Origin: Lachnospiraceae bacterium
GTDB lineage: Bacteria > Bacillota > Clostridia > Lachnospirales > Lachnospiraceae
DNA length: 7,694 nt
Reading direction: 5' to 3'
Assembly (NCBI GenBank): GCA_022798035.1
Contig: JAAWLS010000106.1
Span: 1 to 7,694, forward strand
This document shows, piece by piece, positions 6,631 to 7,694 of the stretch (positions are counted from its first letter, which is position 1; each line of letters starts with the position of its first letter). Under the pieces are notes generated by a model that had not been told where the DNA came from, searched no databases, and saw only the letters and a list, made by a program, of their open reading frames with translations. The position numbers and the translations under genes are program-made.

Positions 6631-7346
6631 CAGAGAAAAAATATGCGGCTATTGTCCTTGCGGCGGGAAAAGGAGCCCGCATGGACAGTACTGTGCCGAA
6701 ACAATATTTGGAATTGGAAGGGAAACCGATTCTTTATTATTCACTACTTGCATTTGAAAACAGTATGGTAGACGAAATTATTCTTGTGGCTGGGAAAGAG
6801 GATATAGAATACTGTCAGAAAGAAATTGTGGAGAAATACGGTTTTGCCAAAGTCAGTAAAGTGACAGCAGGAGGAAAAGAGAGGTACCACTCTGTATTTT
6901 CCGGGCTCCAGGAGTTAAAAAGAGAAGCATGCGTCCCGGATTATGTGATGATACACGACGGGGCACGTCCTTTGGTGGATGAGGCAATCATTCTGCGCAG
7001 TGCAGAAGCAGTGGAAGAATTTCAGGCATGCGTGGCAGGAATGCCAGTAAAAGACACAATAAAGATTTTAGATGAATATCTTTTTGCTGTTGAGACGCCA
7101 AAGAGAGAATACGTCTGGCAGATGCAGACACCTCAGACTTTTGAATTTTCTTTGATTTATGAGGCATATGAAACATTGATTCACCGTGAAAATGCAGGGG
7201 AAGTTTTTCATGTGACAGATGATGCAATGGTTGCAGAGCTTATATGCCAGAAGAAGGTGAAACTGGTAGAGGGGTCTTACCGGAATATAAAGATAACTAC
7301 GCCGGAAGACTTGAAATTAGCAGAGGTACTACTGCATATTTCGTAG
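6627..7346 (+). CDS. ispD: IspD, MEP cytidylyltransferase of isoprenoid synthesis
   Basis: IspD (2-C-methyl-D-erythritol 4-phosphate cytidylyltransferase) joins MEP and CTP to give CDP-ME plus pyrophosphate, the third step of the MEP route to isoprenoid precursors. The 239-residue product has the nucleotide-binding loop [12 protein letters not shown] (10-21), then PKQYLEL with K25, [10 protein letters not shown] (81-90), HDGARPLV (110-117), QTPQTF (167-172), VTDDA (196-200) and [14 protein letters not shown] (216-229). These are the full IspD signature with R18, K25 and K222 at the expected places. Length is normal. The ATG overlaps the tsaD stop by four bases and has GGGGGAAAG just upstream, so it is probably coupled to tsaD. 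IspF, often adjacent or fused, is not seen next to it; two tRNA genes follow instead. Confidence 0.95.
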   Translation: MTEKKYAAIVLAAGKGARMDSTVPKQYLELEGKPILYYSLLAFENSMVDEIILVAGKEDIEYCQKEIVEKYGFAKVSKVTAGGKERYHSVFSGLQELKREACVPDYVMIHDGARPLVDEAIILRSAEAVEEFQACVAGMPVKDTIKILDEYLFAVETPKREYVWQMQTPQTFEFSLIYEAYETLIHRENAGEVFHVTDDAMVAELICQKKVKLVEGSYRNIKITTPEDLKLAEVLLHIS

Positions 7347-7405
7347 CAGTTTGACCCGTGTTATTGGCAAAGTTAGAAGTGATTCAAAGAAAAATAAAAA
7401 AACTA

Positions 7406-7434
7406 TTGACATTGGAGAAATATTTTGCTAGAAT
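7406..7434 (+). promoter_or_regulatory. Near-consensus promoter for the tRNA-Ser genes
   Basis: A perfect TTGACA -35 box (7406-7411), a 17-base spacer and a TAGAAT -10 box (7429-7434) are present. TGC sits directly before the -10, giving an extended -10 element. Transcription should start near 7441, about 25 bases before the first tRNA. This is the strongest promoter in the window, as expected for stable RNA genes. No upstream protein gene depends on it. Confidence 0.85.
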
Positions 7435-7465
7435 CATACATGCGCTGTTAGGAAACAGGCAATTC

Positions 7466-7551
7466 GGAGAGGTGTCCGAGTGGTTTAAGGAGCTGGTCTT
7501 GAAAACCAGTGATTCCGAAAGGGACCGTGGGTTCGAATCCCACCTTCTCCG
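7466..7551 (+). tRNA. tRNA-Ser (anticodon UGA)
   Basis: The cloverleaf folds completely. Acceptor GGAGAGG (7466-7472) pairs with CTTCTCC (7544-7550), and G7551 is the discriminator. The anticodon stem CTGGT (7493-7497) pairs with ACCAG (7505-7509) around loop CTTGAAA with anticodon TGA at 7500-7502, which reads UCA and other UCN codons. A long variable arm and the T arm (GTGGG, loop TTCGAAT, CCCAC, 7527-7543) mark a class II serine tRNA. CCA is not encoded; TTTT follows. The 3' end therefore needs RNase Z and CCA addition. A36-A37-A38 in the loop suits MiaA-type modification, not t6A. Confidence 0.97.
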
Positions 7552-7563
7552 TTTTACAGGAAT

Positions 7564-7606
7564 CAGAATAGCAGCGAAAAGAGCTTAATAGTAAATTACT
7601 ATTCTG
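7564..7606. repeat. Two alternative pairings in the tRNA spacer
   Basis: CAGAATAG (7564-7571) is the exact reverse complement of CTATTCTG (7599-7606). In addition, AATAGTAA (7587-7594) is the exact reverse complement of TTACTATT (7596-7603) around one central A, so it can fold as a 6-bp stem with a 5-base loop. The two folds share 7599-7603 and exclude each other. They lie between the two tRNA-Ser genes and could influence processing of the joint precursor. Function is unproven. Confidence 0.35.
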
Positions 7607-7612
7607 CCGCAT

Positions 7613-7694
7613 GGAGAAGTACCCAAGCTGGCCGAAGGGACACCCCTGGAAAGGGTGCAGGTCGTTAATAGCGGCGCGAGGGTTCAAATCCCTC
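7613..7694 (+). tRNA. tRNA-Ser (anticodon GGA), 3' end cut by window
   Basis: The 5' acceptor strand GGAGAAG starts at 7613. The anticodon stem CACCC (7641-7645) pairs with GGGTG (7653-7657) around loop CTGGAAA with anticodon GGA at 7648-7650, reading UCC and UCU. A long variable arm (7658-7677) again marks a class II serine tRNA. The T arm GAGGG, TTCAAAT, CCCTC (7678-7694) is complete and the window ends exactly there. The 3' acceptor strand and discriminator are off-window. It lies 61 bases after the first tRNA-Ser and is probably transcribed with it. Confidence 0.93.

Noticed and set aside
7358..7588. Open frame of 76 codons on the + strand across the first tRNA.
   Set aside because: It contains the tRNA promoter and the whole tRNA-Ser gene, so it cannot be a credible protein gene.
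7448..7687. Open frame on the - strand that includes residues KVGFEPTVPFGITG.
   Set aside because: This is the reverse complement of a serine tRNA, a well-known source of spurious 'GFEPT' proteins. It covers both tRNA genes.
7466..7694. The idea that the adjacent tRNA-Ser genes are substrates of the TsaB/D/E t6A system in the same window.
   Set aside because: t6A forms on tRNAs reading ANN codons, which have U36. Both tRNAs here have A36 (anticodons UGA and GGA), so their proximity does not reflect an enzyme-substrate link.

Overview
The window looks like an ordinary chromosomal housekeeping region of a Gram-positive Clostridia-type bacterium, most likely a Lachnospiraceae member. This is inferred from the style of the proteins, strong AGGAGG-type ribosome binding sites, consensus sigma-A-like promoters, and a tsaE-tsaB-rimI/tsaD arrangement typical of Firmicutes. 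No marker gene fixes the genus. All supported genes lie on the + strand. I see no insertion sequence, phage gene, CRISPR array, rRNA or origin.

Layout. Positions 3-1316 hold the C-terminal two thirds of a YyaL/SPATA20-type (DUF255) protein whose start lies before the window. A good promoter at 1332-1360 then opens a probable transcription unit: a two-TM YcxB-like membrane protein (1408-1917), tsaE (1967-2401), tsaB (overlapping tsaE by 4 bases, to 3117) and rimI (3189-3635). A 179-base spacer (3636-3814) carries a strong hairpin, a candidate promoter and a short perfect inverted repeat. After it come a 75-residue two-CxxC protein (3815-4042), an RNase Z-like metallo-beta-lactamase (4054-4959), an unrecognised signal-anchored protein (5036-5596), tsaD (5566-6630, overlapping the previous gene by 31 bases) and ispD (overlapping tsaD by 4 bases, to 7346). 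A near-consensus promoter (7406-7434) precedes tRNA-Ser(UGA) (7466-7551) and tRNA-Ser(GGA), which starts at 7613 and is cut by the window end.

How the genes work together. TsaB, TsaD and TsaE are three of the four usual bacterial proteins for t6A37 synthesis on ANN-decoding tRNAs. The fourth, TsaC/Sua5, is not here. RimI is a habitual neighbour of tsaB but acts on protein N-termini. RNase Z trims tRNA 3' ends and is needed for tRNAs without an encoded CCA, which the complete tRNA-Ser here is. The theme is therefore tRNA maturation, with ispD (isoprenoid MEP pathway) added at the end. The two tRNA-Ser genes are not themselves expected t6A substrates, because their anticodons end in A36.

I did not find a convincing undescribed system. 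The points most worth a second look are the two uncharacterised genes embedded among the tRNA-maturation genes, the atypical N-terminal signature of the RNase Z-like protein, the unusual tsaD start, and the structured 3636-3814 spacer.
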